Assembly: GCA_905331475.1 (NCBI GenBank)
Contig: CAJNYU010003026.1
Coordinates: 124,001-188,000 of the forward strand
Origin: Rotaria socialis
Taxonomy: Eukaryota; Rotifera; Eurotatoria; Philodinida; Philodinidae
Direction: 5' to 3'
DNA: 64,000 nt
The notes beneath the pieces were generated by a model. That model saw nothing but the letters and a program-made list of their open reading frames with translations, ran no database searches and was not told where the DNA came from. Every line of letters starts with the position of its first letter. The first letter of the stretch is position 1. The translations under genes and the position numbers were made by a program. Positions 23,371 through 35,151 of this stretch are shown in pieces.

Positions 23371-26300
23371 AATCGGCGAAAAACACTCACACCCACGCCC
23401 GACCCCGATCACATTTGGTCGTACTTTTTCAAAGATCTGCTGCTGAAGTTTTATTTGTTAAGAGCATGTTATGGGTGTCAATTTACAGTTTATTTTATTT
23501 AAATTAAAATGTGACACCCCTAGAGCATGCTGAAATCTGATTGGTTTGAGAAACAAAATTTTAATATTATTTTTAGAAGCGTTTAACCCTTTCATTCAGA
23601 AAAGGGAATAACCACTTTCAATACTTGAGGTCCGTGATTAAAAGTGTTGAAAATATTAAGCCTACTCGCCATGAATTACAGATTATTACTTTTCTCTTTA
23701 GAACAACTCTAATTAAAAACCATTTCGATAAGCGCTTTTGCATGAAGATTATCGCCCAGAAAATTGGTGATAGATGAAAAGATTTCACCAAAGCGAAGAA
23801 TCATAAATGGCGCTTACTGTTAGGAGAGTGAAATAAAAAACATCTCGTACATGAATCACATAATTTATATCCGCTCTATTGCTACTATAATTATTCTTAT
23901 TGTGTTACTAAATGTTTTTATTTTCTATATGCTAACGTTAAATGTTCTTATCTATCACTATGTTCTGCTTTACTCTATTGTTAAATCTTTCACTTTTTCT
24001 TTCTTAACAATCTTATTACTATATAAAGCTAAATTGTTATTCTTTCGCGTTTTTAAATAGCTTAACTGGTGTTATATAGATATGTAATATATCTCTTTAT
24101 CTCTTTCTTTATTTTTATTTATGTGAACCTATATATGGCACATTAAAACAAATAATAAAAAAAAAACGAAAAATCATCTTTGCCATATCTACACGAATGT
24201 TGAAATTCATCCACTCTTATAGAATATCAACTCTTAAATAATCCTGATGTCTCCCGACAACGAACTACATTCATTCGATAACTTTCGTTGCTATATTCTT
24301 CGATGGATATGTGAAATCAATTATAAAAGCTATTTTTGTGGGTTGTTTAGTTTTCAAATGAAGTTAACACGTTGATCGAATTCATTTGCTTATATTTATC
24401 AAGGACTCTGCCGAAATTTACTGTTGCTATTCGATTGGGTGTGGGCAGGCGTTGTCGTAACTTGGGATCGTATAAGTGAAAAGAAACGTTTTTGATTAAA
24501 TGTTTACGTACTCAAGCAGGTTTATTATTTACTTATGCTGCCTGCATATAAAATTTGTTTTTTAGAATACAAAAAAATTATAAATTTCTGCATCGTTCTT
24601 CTATAAATAAAAAGAAACAAAGAAGAGTGGTCAAATAATCAGGCTTTTAAAGCAGACTGAAGCTTTGGTAGTGATAGAAATTTTGTCAAAACATTGACTA
24701 TTGAAAGTTGCTAACGCACATCAATCTACTGTACTGTTTCACATGATTTTTGTATTGACTGTTAGATATATTATATGCTCCACATTTCATACTCAAAATA
24801 ATGTTGCCATCAAACGTTGAAAAAGTCGGATTTATTCTCGGGATAGATGATTGATATACTGTTCGATTTTCTCACTTTTTACTGATTTTACGCAAATTTA
24901 TTACCTATCAGTAAGAAGATAAACTGAAAAGCGATGTCAAGGGTACGAAGAAATGATTGAAAATCTGAACGTTTTTCTCCACATTAAACACAAGTTTAAT
25001 TACTTGGAAACAATGCATGAATACTCACCGTCTGATCTGATCGAAAAAATATGTAAAATGAGTAGTAACAGTGTAAGGAAGTATTTGTAATATTAACAAT
25101 AATATTTCTAATGAATAGGGATTGTGTATCAAGATATATAGAATTGCGTATATCAAGATAATTAATGTATATCAAATTATCAAAGCTTACAAGTAGTACA
25201 ACCAAAAGTGTTTGGATAATACCGAATTGCAATACTTTATTGAATAATGAGTTTAAAATGAACACGACAGCTGTACCGCTGATAATAACATATCTGTGTT
25301 ACACACAATAAGATTCTTTGTATACACACTAATTCTCTGTGTATGTTTCTCAGTTCAATTCAAGTCTAACTATTTTCCGACTACGTTCTACTGCTAGCTA
25401 CTCCTAATCAACTCTTTCCAAGAGTAACACCGAACTGATACGATGCCCCTATTTCATATATCTCGCGAGCTTATGTACAAGTGAGAGAATACAGAAAATA
25501 TAAATAGGAAAGACAAACAGAAAGAGAGTGGGAGAGTGAAAGAGGGATGTCAATCAAGTAGTTCGGGTAGTTATAAACATAAAGAAAATTCATTTTCACT
25601 TTAAAAAATTAAGTTGCAGTAAATTGTTTTAATTAAAGTACTTTAAAGTTAAAGTGTCACCTCTACTCACTACCTCTGTTCAATAGCGAATAAGAAACGC
25701 CTTTTTAGCATACTATACCAAGTAATGACAACCAACTATGCTCATGAAACTTTACAAATGCTACTTTCCTACTTCTAGAAGCGTTACGTATGCCCTTCGC
25801 ACTTGCTGTTTGTTGAATACTTCTCCTATTACATTTTGCACAATGGCTGCATTTTAATATTCATCTTTCTGCATCTTGTTTTTTTTCGCTTTTTTTTCAA
25901 CAACCCACTTCCTTTCGAAGAATTGTGCATAGCAACACAAAACATTCAGGTGAACCACACCCCACGATTAAATGAAAAAACGAAAATGCACGCGAGAAAA
26001 ATATGATCGTTTCCAATGTAGTGTTCCGTTTTACTTTGCTCCTTTGTCTTTAATTTATACATAGGTTTTATTTTTGACGTTCTGAACCGCTTTCAAAAAG
26101 ATTTTTTTCATCATGACATAAGCCCGTTTAAGGTAGATTCGACAAATAAAAACTTGTAGCTATTTTTGGCGATAAGGAGGATAAAGAATTAATATGATTA
26201 AAAGTAGTTATTTTTCAATACACTTAATACTATGTTACACTCTAAAAAAAATAGGTTTAATAACGAACTGCAGCGATTCAGTACATTTGATCTGAAAGAT

Positions 26301-26992
26301 TTTAGATTCGGGAAAGTGAAAATCGTTTCGTAGTAATTATACAAAACTTTTATAAGTGCAGAAGAAAAGGCAGGGCTTCGTAATTTTTCAACCAAACTTT
26401 CTATTAGTTCTGCGAACTGGTGTATGGTTTCGCACATGAAATGCTTATCCTTTGTTAGTTTCCGGAAATTAAATGAAGTTTCGTAGTATATCGATCAAAT
26501 GACTGATGATTCCGATTTCTAGCCGAAAGTTCCGTCCTTCTTATCCTGACCAATGATAGGTTTCGTGCAATACTAGAAGTTTTAGAATTGTTTGTACTGA
26601 ACTTTTCGTCTTCATATTATTGATCTTATGGCTTCGTACAAACCATACGAAACAATTTGTAGTTCTCTACATTTTCTGGTGGTTTTACAATTTTCCTAAA
26701 ATAACTTTGCATCTTTCCTTGATGAATTTTTCGGCTCGATACACTTAGTACAGAACCATTTATGGCTTGTGTATGTAAACATAGTTTTTATGCTTCTTTT
26801 TTATCAATGAAAGATGCTTTAGTGGCAACTGTAATACATGGCTCAAAATATATTTATTTTAGAAGCGGTTGAAAAACGAACAAAATTAATTTTCAAAAAA
26901 AAAGCATAGCGCTTCAGTCAAGATACTGAATAGATTTTTTTCTAGGCCAGGCATCAACAGTAAACATGTCATATCCCTTGTCCATACTCGTG

Positions 26993-27050
26993 AATAGGTG
27001 TGGGTTTGGGTGTCACTGTCTCGTTCGATCTCCTCACGTTCACACCCTAC
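26993..27050. repeat. Telomere-like hairpin next to the WWE frame
   Basis: G-rich arm TAGGTGTGGGTTTGGGTGTC and C-rich arm GTTCACACCCTAC, a weaker inverted pair. It lies 35 bases beyond the end of the WWE frame, in the position of its 3' untranslated region. Confidence 0.5.
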
Positions 27051-27085
27051 TTAATAAGTTTTAGTATCGTTTCTCTGAAAAACTT

Positions 27086-27574
27086 TTATTCACGTTTAAT
27101 GTTTTTTATCTCATAAGTAGGTTTGCTTGTTTGTTTTCCTTTTAAGAAATTTATTTGATAGGTTTCAGGACGTCCAGAAAGCTGAATGTCAAAAGTTGAT
27201 GATCCTCGACCAGATCGATATAATTGAAATGCTTGCTCAATCTTATTTTCTACCATTTGTTCATAACGTGCCCAAGTGTCATATTCATTGCAATAAAACC
27301 AATTTCGATTATTTGGTAATTCTCTTACTAGCCGACGATCGATCGCTCGTTGACAAGATGTTTTCGTACTTGTTTGTGTATTTTTTTGAAAATCAATTTT
27401 ATATGTTTGAGAAAGATCATTTAAATAACGAGTCAATAATGGAGTTTCGATCTCAGAAGGCCCATCATGTAGTTTCCAATGTTCATAAATTTTTTCTAGT
27501 AATTCATTCATAATATCATTATACGGTTCAAATTGTCCATTATCTTGCTGACAATACCAACAGAAAGGTGCAAT
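27086..27574 (-). CDS. In-frame continuation of the helicase/ADP-ribosyltransferase gene: two WWE-like domains after a TGA
   Basis: Directly after the TGA at 27575-27577, and in the same frame, 162 codons stay open. They encode a first WWE-like unit (FCWYCQQDNGQFEPYNDIMN) and a second, clearer one (NWFYCNEYDTWARY, then a run ending YQINFLKGKQTS and a basic tail). WWE domains bind poly- or iso-ADP-ribose and are typical partners of PARP and ubiquitin-ligase domains (PARP12/13-type proteins, RNF146). No separate ATG precedes the first WWE unit, so these codons make sense as the end of the preceding gene, reached by stop-codon read-through, or cut off by a recent nonsense change. I see no good intron that would remove the TGA. 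Confidence 0.75.
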   Translation of the reverse strand: MAPFCWYCQQDNGQFEPYNDIMNELLEKIYEHWKLHDGPSEIETPLLTRYLNDLSQTYKIDFQKNTQTSTKTSCQRAIDRRLVRELPNNRNWFYCNEYDTWARYEQMVENKIEQAFQLYRSGRGSSTFDIQLSGRPETYQINFLKGKQTSKPTYEIKNIKRE

Positions 27575-30500
27575 TCAAAAAGTTTCTTTATCAGCATAGT
27601 AAGGTATTTCGACAGGAAAAGGGTAAGGTTGCTTAACAGCATTTTGTCCATAGGTGACAATTAGCACAGGTAAATTAAAAGCATATGTCCAATCTGCTGG
27701 ATTATCAACAACATAACAAAAGTTTTCTTTTGTTGTAACTTGTGTACAACGAAAAATAAATCCGATAATCATTTGACTAAATCCTGCTTGACTACCTCCT
27801 TTCTGACAATAAGCATGTGAAATAAGTGCTGTTACTCCAAAGTATTCACCACGACCATAGACTTGGCCTGAACGACGTTTAGGATCAAAGCCTGTTTGAC
27901 AGATGGAATCAATTGCATCCAACGGTGATCCATGATAAGCAAAGAATCCTTTAGCTAAATCTGGTGGAGAAGAATAACCTAATATTTCGTTACCTTCATA
28001 AAAACGTGATAAGGATTTATATTCTTTCCTAAGATAAGGATTTTCATCGATTCGACCAATTGGTTGTACTGTTGGATCAAATGGCCAATTATCTTTCACA
28101 AATTTTCTTGCAGCAGAGAAGAGTCTCGACAAGAACGGATGACGTTTCTTTTCTTCCACAACTTCAGCACAAGTCATTTCAATATGAAGTTCATCATTGA
28201 TCACTTGACATCTAGGACAAACATTTTGGCCACAAGTTAAACAAGTTTGATAACCATTATTAAGTTTAATTAGCCCATTACATTCAGCATTAGGACAAAA
28301 AACCCGATCATCCTGTTGAGGATTTGTTGTTAAATAATGTTGAATGGAACTTTTAAGTAAAGGCAAAAGCAATTGTTCATGATTACTAAAGATAATTTGA
28401 ATATCACGAATATGAATATTTGATTGACAAGCTTTACATCGTAACGGAAACGTATGCGATGCAGCAAGAGTTTGAGCAGCACATCGACAATAAGTATGTC
28501 CACAGATTCGAAAAAAACTAGTAGAAATAGATGATTTCTGTTGACAAAAAACACATCGACGTTCTATTCGTCGTGTTCCAAAACGTATCATATCACTATC
28601 ATCATCATCATTTTCTTCTTCTTCTTCTTCTTCTTCTTCTTCATCACTTCCTATATCATCTGTGTTAGCAGTTATCTCATTCAAAAGTTGTAGAACTTCA
28701 TTTTCACAAATGTTCATATCTGTCAATGAGACATTTGGTTTACCAATGATTCTAATCGTCGCTGTTTTTGAATTGAATGATACCGAACAAGATTTCGATG
28801 ACCATCGTGAAGCAATCTCTTGCAATTTAACTGATGCTGATTTTTGTTGTCGAAAGAATGTTGCTACGGTTGCACTGAGTTCAAGTTCACGAAAACGACA
28901 ATCGAAATCATCAGAATAATCAGCAATTCGTCGCATTAATTGTCCTTGAGATGTTTGTGGACCACGAATTTCAACATTTGTACGATATTTATTCGGATTG
29001 ATTACTAAGGACAATTCGATAGCCCATTTTTGTATTTCACCAATTTCTTCCAATTCACGAAATAATTGTTTCTGTCGTTCTGTATTCAATTTAATGTTGA
29101 TTGGTGCAAACGTTTGCGCAAGCATTGAAGCAGCTAGACTGGTGTTTTGTGGATTTCCACGATTGAATGTACAACGTTTACCAAAGCTTGGAAGATTTTT
29201 ACATTTTAGTTCAACACGAAATTTCTTGCAAATTTCGTCGATCGTCTGTTGAAAAGTAGGATATAAATCTGTTCGATAAATAGTTGTTGTCGCTGTGCTA
29301 TCGATGGTCCATTGTGATGTATCGGAAGAATAATAAATAGGAGTGGACCATGCCAAGTTCGTACTTGTTCTTGAAGAGAATATCTGTAGAGCTACTTCAC
29401 GATTGATCATGGTGACACGAAAGATATTTGTAAGAAAAGCAGATGGGTGATTGTGTCTTATGTTAGGATCATCATTCTTCATTACAGTAGTTCGAACAAA
29501 TTTTTGTTTTAGACCTCTCTTTCCGATAATAGTTATTGGAAATATATTGTAACACAGTTGCGAATTATAGATGATTGCAGCTTGATCCCGTTGTTCATCA
29601 TTATGGAATGTTATTTTTGCCCATCCAGTTGCATTATTTTTTGTAAGTCCAACATAGATATATTTTGGTGTAAGACCATTATGAACTTCAAGACATTGCC
29701 GAAGATCAGCTTCATTAGTATTGTTTGGTAGATTATTTAATTTGATAAACGATTCTACACGAGATTTTTCATTTAATTGTATACATTTCATTACAATATC
29801 AGCACCGTATTTGTTAATAATATCTTCAACAGTGACATTTGCTGGAGTTTGAATTACAAGTTCTCGACCCCAACTTTCTTTTTCGCTATCACGATATCTT
29901 CTCAAATCATTGTCCTGTTCAATGATATAATAAGAAGGAATTTTGTCTATCGCTCGTCGAAATGTATTTTCATTTTTGAAAATAAGACAGACATGTTTAT
30001 TTTGATTATTATAAGTGTTCTTTTGGGTGTCGATTTTTGGAGTATAAAAAACATGATTTTCAATTTCGTCCCATTCGATATCAGTGATACTTTTAACCCA
30101 TGCCTTTAAATCATTCGTTGTCTGACAAGGAACATTTTGAATATTAACTCTTAATGTATTAGTCATTTGACTGATATATGTACATATGAGACCACTTTGA
30201 AAATTTGCTTTAATTGGTCCACATTCTAATAATTGATAAGCATCGAAAAGTTTTTTTAATGTTTTATCGTAAATATCTTTAACTATAGATGTAATGGCTA
30301 ATCTATCTGCTTCAAGGCCCCAGAGAATAAAACGGCATTGAAATCGATCGTAATGATAAACGAGCCATTTTGCCCATGATTCCGAACGATAAGTGTTCAG
30401 TTCTTGACGCATATGATACGCAAGTTCAGAGCCAATATTCTCCATCGTTATCAAATTTCGCATTGCGGATTGTACTATGACATCTGATCTGAGTATGGGA

Positions 30501-33500
30501 TGAAGTCTTTCGATAATATACCTTCCTGATGGTAATTGAGTGATGGTCATTGCAACAAAATGTTGATAAAGTTCACGATCTGTATTAATATGCAGTTTTT
30601 GCATGAATGTACTTGTGTTAGTTATATTGGCACGAATATCGGTAGATACTAAACGAACACCTTCAATTGGTAATTGTGGAACAAGTAAATAACCACATTG
30701 TTCAGGAAAGAATCGAGCGAGTTGGGTACCAATAATACTAATAAGATTTTGTGGCATTTTATCACCAGACTGTAACCAATGAGCATTTTTTATCTGTTTT
30801 ATAATCGATGTACATGAAGCATCAATATGTTGAAGAATTTTGTTATTTAAACTATTTTCATTACTATGCTTTACGCGACATATACAATATCTAATTAGTT
30901 TGTTACATTGTGAGCATTTACCTTGAATTTCTGTTCCACCAGCATTTTTCCATGTATTGTAAACTGAATGAAGATGAAAAAGATCACTTTCATGACTATG
31001 TGCTTGAAGAGCAATACGTGTTTTTGCGTCTTGTTTCTCTGCGCCCATAAAGAAAAGTGTACCTGGTGCTGAAAGTATTGCAACTATAGCAACTGCGAGT
31101 TCTAGAAGACTTTTATACTCTGTGTAAATCTCTATGATAAAAGCACTAAGACGTGGATCAAGTCCAAGTTCGGTAAATAGTTCGCCTCTTTTTGTAATTT
31201 TTTGTTCATCCATACATTTGAGGTTAATAAGAAGATCGAGAGAATTATTGATAATATCAGTATATGGTTGATCCATAAATTGAAATGTTTTCGGATTAAG
31301 ATTAAGTCGAACGAGTTGTAATAGAACAAGATCAAGTGATGATCGTAGAATTTCTGGTTCAATATTTTGTCGTTTTAATTCTATATCTTCATATAAACGT
31401 ACACAATGACCAGACGCCGTGCGTCCAGCTCGACCTTTCCGTTGATCAGCTGATGAACGTGAGATACGCACAGTTTCGATAACTGTAAGACGCCGTTGAA
31501 CATCATAGCGAGCTTCTTTTGCCCAACCGGTATCAATAGCTAATTGAACATTTGGAATAGTTAATGATGTTTCGGCGACATTTGTGCAGAAGACAACCAA
31601 TCGTTTGTCTATTTCGTTAAATCTAATCACTTTTTCTTGATCTTCAGGTGATTGTGATCCATAGAGTGGAAGTGCAATACAATCACGAGGAAGTTTTGAG
31701 TTAAATATTTTCAATGCGCGTTCAATTTCACCTTGACCAGGAAAAAAAACCATTATATGTCCATTATGTTGAGGATATAGATCGATGACCACAGGAACTA
31801 TATGGTTTTCAATAAGCTTCTGATCCAAACAGTCACCTGGTGGTGCCTTGTTATTAATAGTAACAGGGAAGAGTTGTCCTTCTACTTTGAGAGTTGCGCT
31901 TGTTGATCGATTGAAAAACTGAAGAAAACAAACTGGATCAATGGTAGCCGAAGCAATAACAACATAAAAATCAGTGGGACGTTTTGCGAGCAGAATTTTA
32001 GCAATACCAATAACAATATCTGTATTTAATGAGCGTTCGTGCGTTTCATCGACAATGAGAACACGTATGTGCTTCAAATCAAAATCACGCTGACTTTGAC
32101 GAATAAGTGTAGTGTCGGTCATGAACATAATATCAGTACCTTTTACTCGATTTTCATTTCCGACCTGATATCCAACAGATTCACCAACTGATTTCCCATC
32201 ATATTCTTCGGCAACACGACGAGACAAAGAAATAGCAGCAACAACACGTGGTTGAGTACAAACGACAAGTGAACCAAAATGTTCAGCAGCATATTGAGGT
32301 AACTGGGTACTCTTACCACTACCGGTTTCAGCAGTGACAATTAAAACACGCTCAGATTGAAGACGCTGACAAAATTCCTCTCGGCTAGATAGAATTGGTA
32401 ATCGAGCCTTCTTACGATCTTCCATTCTTTGCTCAAGAGTTTTCAAATCTTTTTTTTTGGTCTGTTGATTCTTGTTTTTGGTGTTGACGTTAGTAGTAGC
32501 TGCTCCTGTTTTTTGCTGTAGATTAATATTGCGATCGAGTGAATGAATTTTCAAACATTGCTCGTCTTTACATTCACTTCCTAATTCGCATGGATTCCAT
32601 TCTAGTTGATGGAGACGCGTACAGTTAATGTTTGAACATATATGGGATTGATCACATACCGATGGTCGTTCGGGTGGATGGTTAAGTTTACACAAAAAAT
32701 CCCGACAATCAGCTCCAAATGGGCAGAGTAATCTGATGCGCTCTAATGGATGTAAACATAAACAAACGAGATTTGTACAGTTTTTTTCGTGAGGACATGG
32801 TCGAGCTCGAGTATGTGGATGCAGTTTTGGACAGTTCCATAATTTGCATTTAGCACGGAGAGAACATTCCTTAGGACGCGTTTCAGGATGTAATAATTTA
32901 CAATTAATAGCTTTGCAACGACTACGATCGCGACATTTTGCTTTTCGTTCAGAAGGATGACCAGCTGTACATTCATAATCTTCACATTTTTCTCCATTCA
33001 CACAAGGGTTCCATCCGTCTGGATGATCGAACCTACAATCCACATTAGAACATTTGAAACCATTACTACATAGTTGTGATCTTGCATTCATCGACTGGGT
33101 TGAGTTGATCGAGTAGGACGAACTTGTTGACGAGCAAGAATCACTTCGAGTACGACTGAAGCTATGCGAATGCGAATTTTTACACGATTCGTAATCTTGA
33201 TTCTTCATTAAATTTCTTGTTGAAGGTAGATCTGAACGAAAACATTCTCAATTCTTTTAATTTCGAGAGCACCTCAATCTTTGAACTATGCACAATAATC
33301 TAGGAAACTGAGTTATATTCGTTGTTTTTTTTCTATAAAGTAGGCGAGTTTCCAATCCAAAAACAACTTACTCGATGTCATTGTTTGTTGAAATAATAGA
33401 TCTCGCTTATGTTGGTATTGCAATGTATTTCGATTTCTGTCAGGATGATGTCGTGGTGGCAGTAGTTTTTGTGAACCCGTTGCCACATCATTTGTTCTAG

Positions 33501-33897
33501 CATGTAAATTTTCACTTGTATATGTAGACTTTAAGAGTGACCGCGTGCTTGGACGATCAAAATTTTCTCGTTGAGTTTTAGGTTCAATTGAAGGTCGAAA
33601 TTCACGTTGTTGATTTGGTTCTCGATTAGCCTGATCATTTCTTGACAACGACGCAATGCATTCAATTATCTGTCCCTGAATTAAAGCTCCTGACCATTGA
33701 CGCACAAATTCATTTGCATCGTCTTCATTGGAGAAATCATTAACCCATGCGTAAGAAATACTATTGTTAAAAAACTTCGGAATGAAGATACGTGATTGTG
33801 GTAGATGTAGTTCATGTGCTAGTCTAATGTAATTGATGGATGGAGGAAGTGGAACAATTCGAACACTCCATTTCCTAGATGAATTATTTGATGCCAT
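27575..33897 (-). CDS. RRM / CCCH-like fingers / DEAH helicase / RING-IBR / PARP-type ADP-ribosyltransferase, 2 exons
   Basis: Predicted 2060 residues up to the TGA, from exons 33372-33897 and 27575-33231. Order: an RRM-like N-terminus (about 9-83); about seven small CCCH-like fingers of the pattern C-x5-C-x4-C-x3-H (about 231-410); a DEAH/RHA-type helicase with TAETGSGKS (about 479), DETHERS (about 569), SATI, and QRKGRAGR (about 776); HA2 and further helicase accessory regions; a second RRM-like stretch (IKLNNLPNNTNEADL); an acidic run of glutamates encoded by a GAA repeat; RING1 (CVFCQQ...CGHTYC, about 1735) and an IBR (CPNAEC...CLTC...CPRC); no RING2 is obvious. The end is a PARP catalytic-like domain, YHGSPLDAI and QVYGRGEYFG, with the H and Y of the H-Y-E triad. 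Plant DEAH11/12 combine helicase and RBR; ZAP/PARP12 combine CCCH, WWE and PARP. Here both sets are joined. An RNA-sensing, ubiquitin/ADP-ribose-linked role is inference. Confidence 0.85.
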
Positions 33898-34654
33898 CTT
33901 GTTGTCACCTTAAAGATTACATAATAAATTTCATCTAAAAAAAACATGTAAACACCAAACAAAGCTGTAACAATAAAGAAGAGAAAATGCTATGAGGCCA
34001 TCTTTTTCGTTCTTCCAAACGATGTTATCATTGACAAGAAAGTACTCAGACGATAGTGTAGCACAGACAAAGTGTAAATAATTTTGTTGCTCTTTGCTAA
34101 ATGACACTATTTCCGAAAAATAAACTGTATAGGAATTCTGATTATTCGACCATATGAAAAGAGCAGTATATTATTCAATCTTGTGTACAAAAACAAGTAT
34201 CTCCATAACTGAATTAAACTACAGCACTTCATTTTCTCATCCTTTTTTTCAGGTCTTTTCCAAAATTCAAGAAAAACATGAATCCAATTGTACGATATAT
34301 CAGGTAAAAATTGGAATATGCCATATAACCAATCTATACTAACCTATCAAAAATTAAGGTGCAAGAAGATGTCGTTATAAACATTAAGAAATATTGACTT
34401 ATCCCACGTCCTATGAACCGTTTAAAAACCATCGGTTAACCGCGCTTCGCTTTTACAAACATCAATCAACCACGGTTGTCCCCATTGAAATTATATAAAT
34501 CCAGCGTCAAAACCGACGGTTTTCGACCGATTCGGATGATATTCTCTTTCTCGCAGAGAAGAGTCTTTCAGAATAAATTGTTTGCTTGCTTGTATGTCCG
34601 CGCTTCAATGATTGGCCAAAAATAAACTGAACATAAAAGGGATTATTTTTCATA
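33898..34654. other. Intergenic spacer
   Basis: Upstream region of the giant helicase gene; its promoter should lie here. No gene or repeat with clear limits is seen, although open frames of about 60 codons occur. Confidence 0.45.
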
Positions 34655-35115
34655 ACACTTGACCGAAGATAATTGAGGGTGAGGAATTGCAATCTGAGGT
34701 TAGTTTTAATTAATGATTGCTTATTAATTATTCATGTTTTATATAAAACTGCACTAATGTTAATTAGGGTTGAGGCATTCAAATATGAGGACAGTTTTTA
34801 TTAATTAATAATCAATTGCTTATTAATTATTAATTATTAATATTTTTCAGAATATTGGCCGCAGGTAATCGAGGGTGCAGCATACGGAGCAGCGGTCTGT
34901 TTTAATTATTAACTTATTATTGCTTATTTATTTGTTATTTATGTTTTCGACAAAATTTGACCGAAGTTGATCGAAAGTGAAGAACCCAAATCTGAAGTCT
35001 GCTTTAATTATTAATCATACACATTTTTTACGATACTCAAAAGGAAAAAGTAAGGGTCAGATCTTGAATCCAAATTTTCTTTTGATTTTTTCACCAAGGA
35101 CTGCTTTAATTCGTC
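34655..35115. repeat. Diverged tandem array of about 100-base units
   Basis: The pattern TTGACCGAAG.TAATTGAGGGT, then AATCTGAGG, then TTTTAATTA followed by TTATTAATTATT recurs with changes at about 34660, 34754, 34855, 34968 and (partly) 35045. Unit spacing is about 95-115 bases. The last unit runs close to the left arm of the long inverted repeat that starts at 35152. Confidence 0.65.
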
Positions 35116-35151
35116 TTTTGTGAAACACGATCTGAAAGGAGGGGGCGCAGA

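Larger units (their letters stand above)
23036..27085. other. Gene-poor region
   Basis: About 4 kb without a recognised gene. It contains a foldback element (23091-23370) and a telomere-like hairpin (26993-27050). The stretch 23.8-25.3 kb is AT-rich low-complexity sequence. Around 26.2-26.7 kb TTTCGTA/TACGAAA words recur, resembling the insert in intron 2 of the E2 fusion gene, but no boundaries could be set. Confidence 0.45.

Noticed and set aside
27575-27577. Selenocysteine reading of the in-frame TGA
   Set aside because: The position lies between two domains, not in a redox site, and no reason for a SECIS element is apparent; read-through or a nonsense change is simpler.
28330-32997. Several 60-85 codon frames in other phases within the giant helicase exon
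   Set aside because: Shadows of the long frame, which carries all recognisable motifs.
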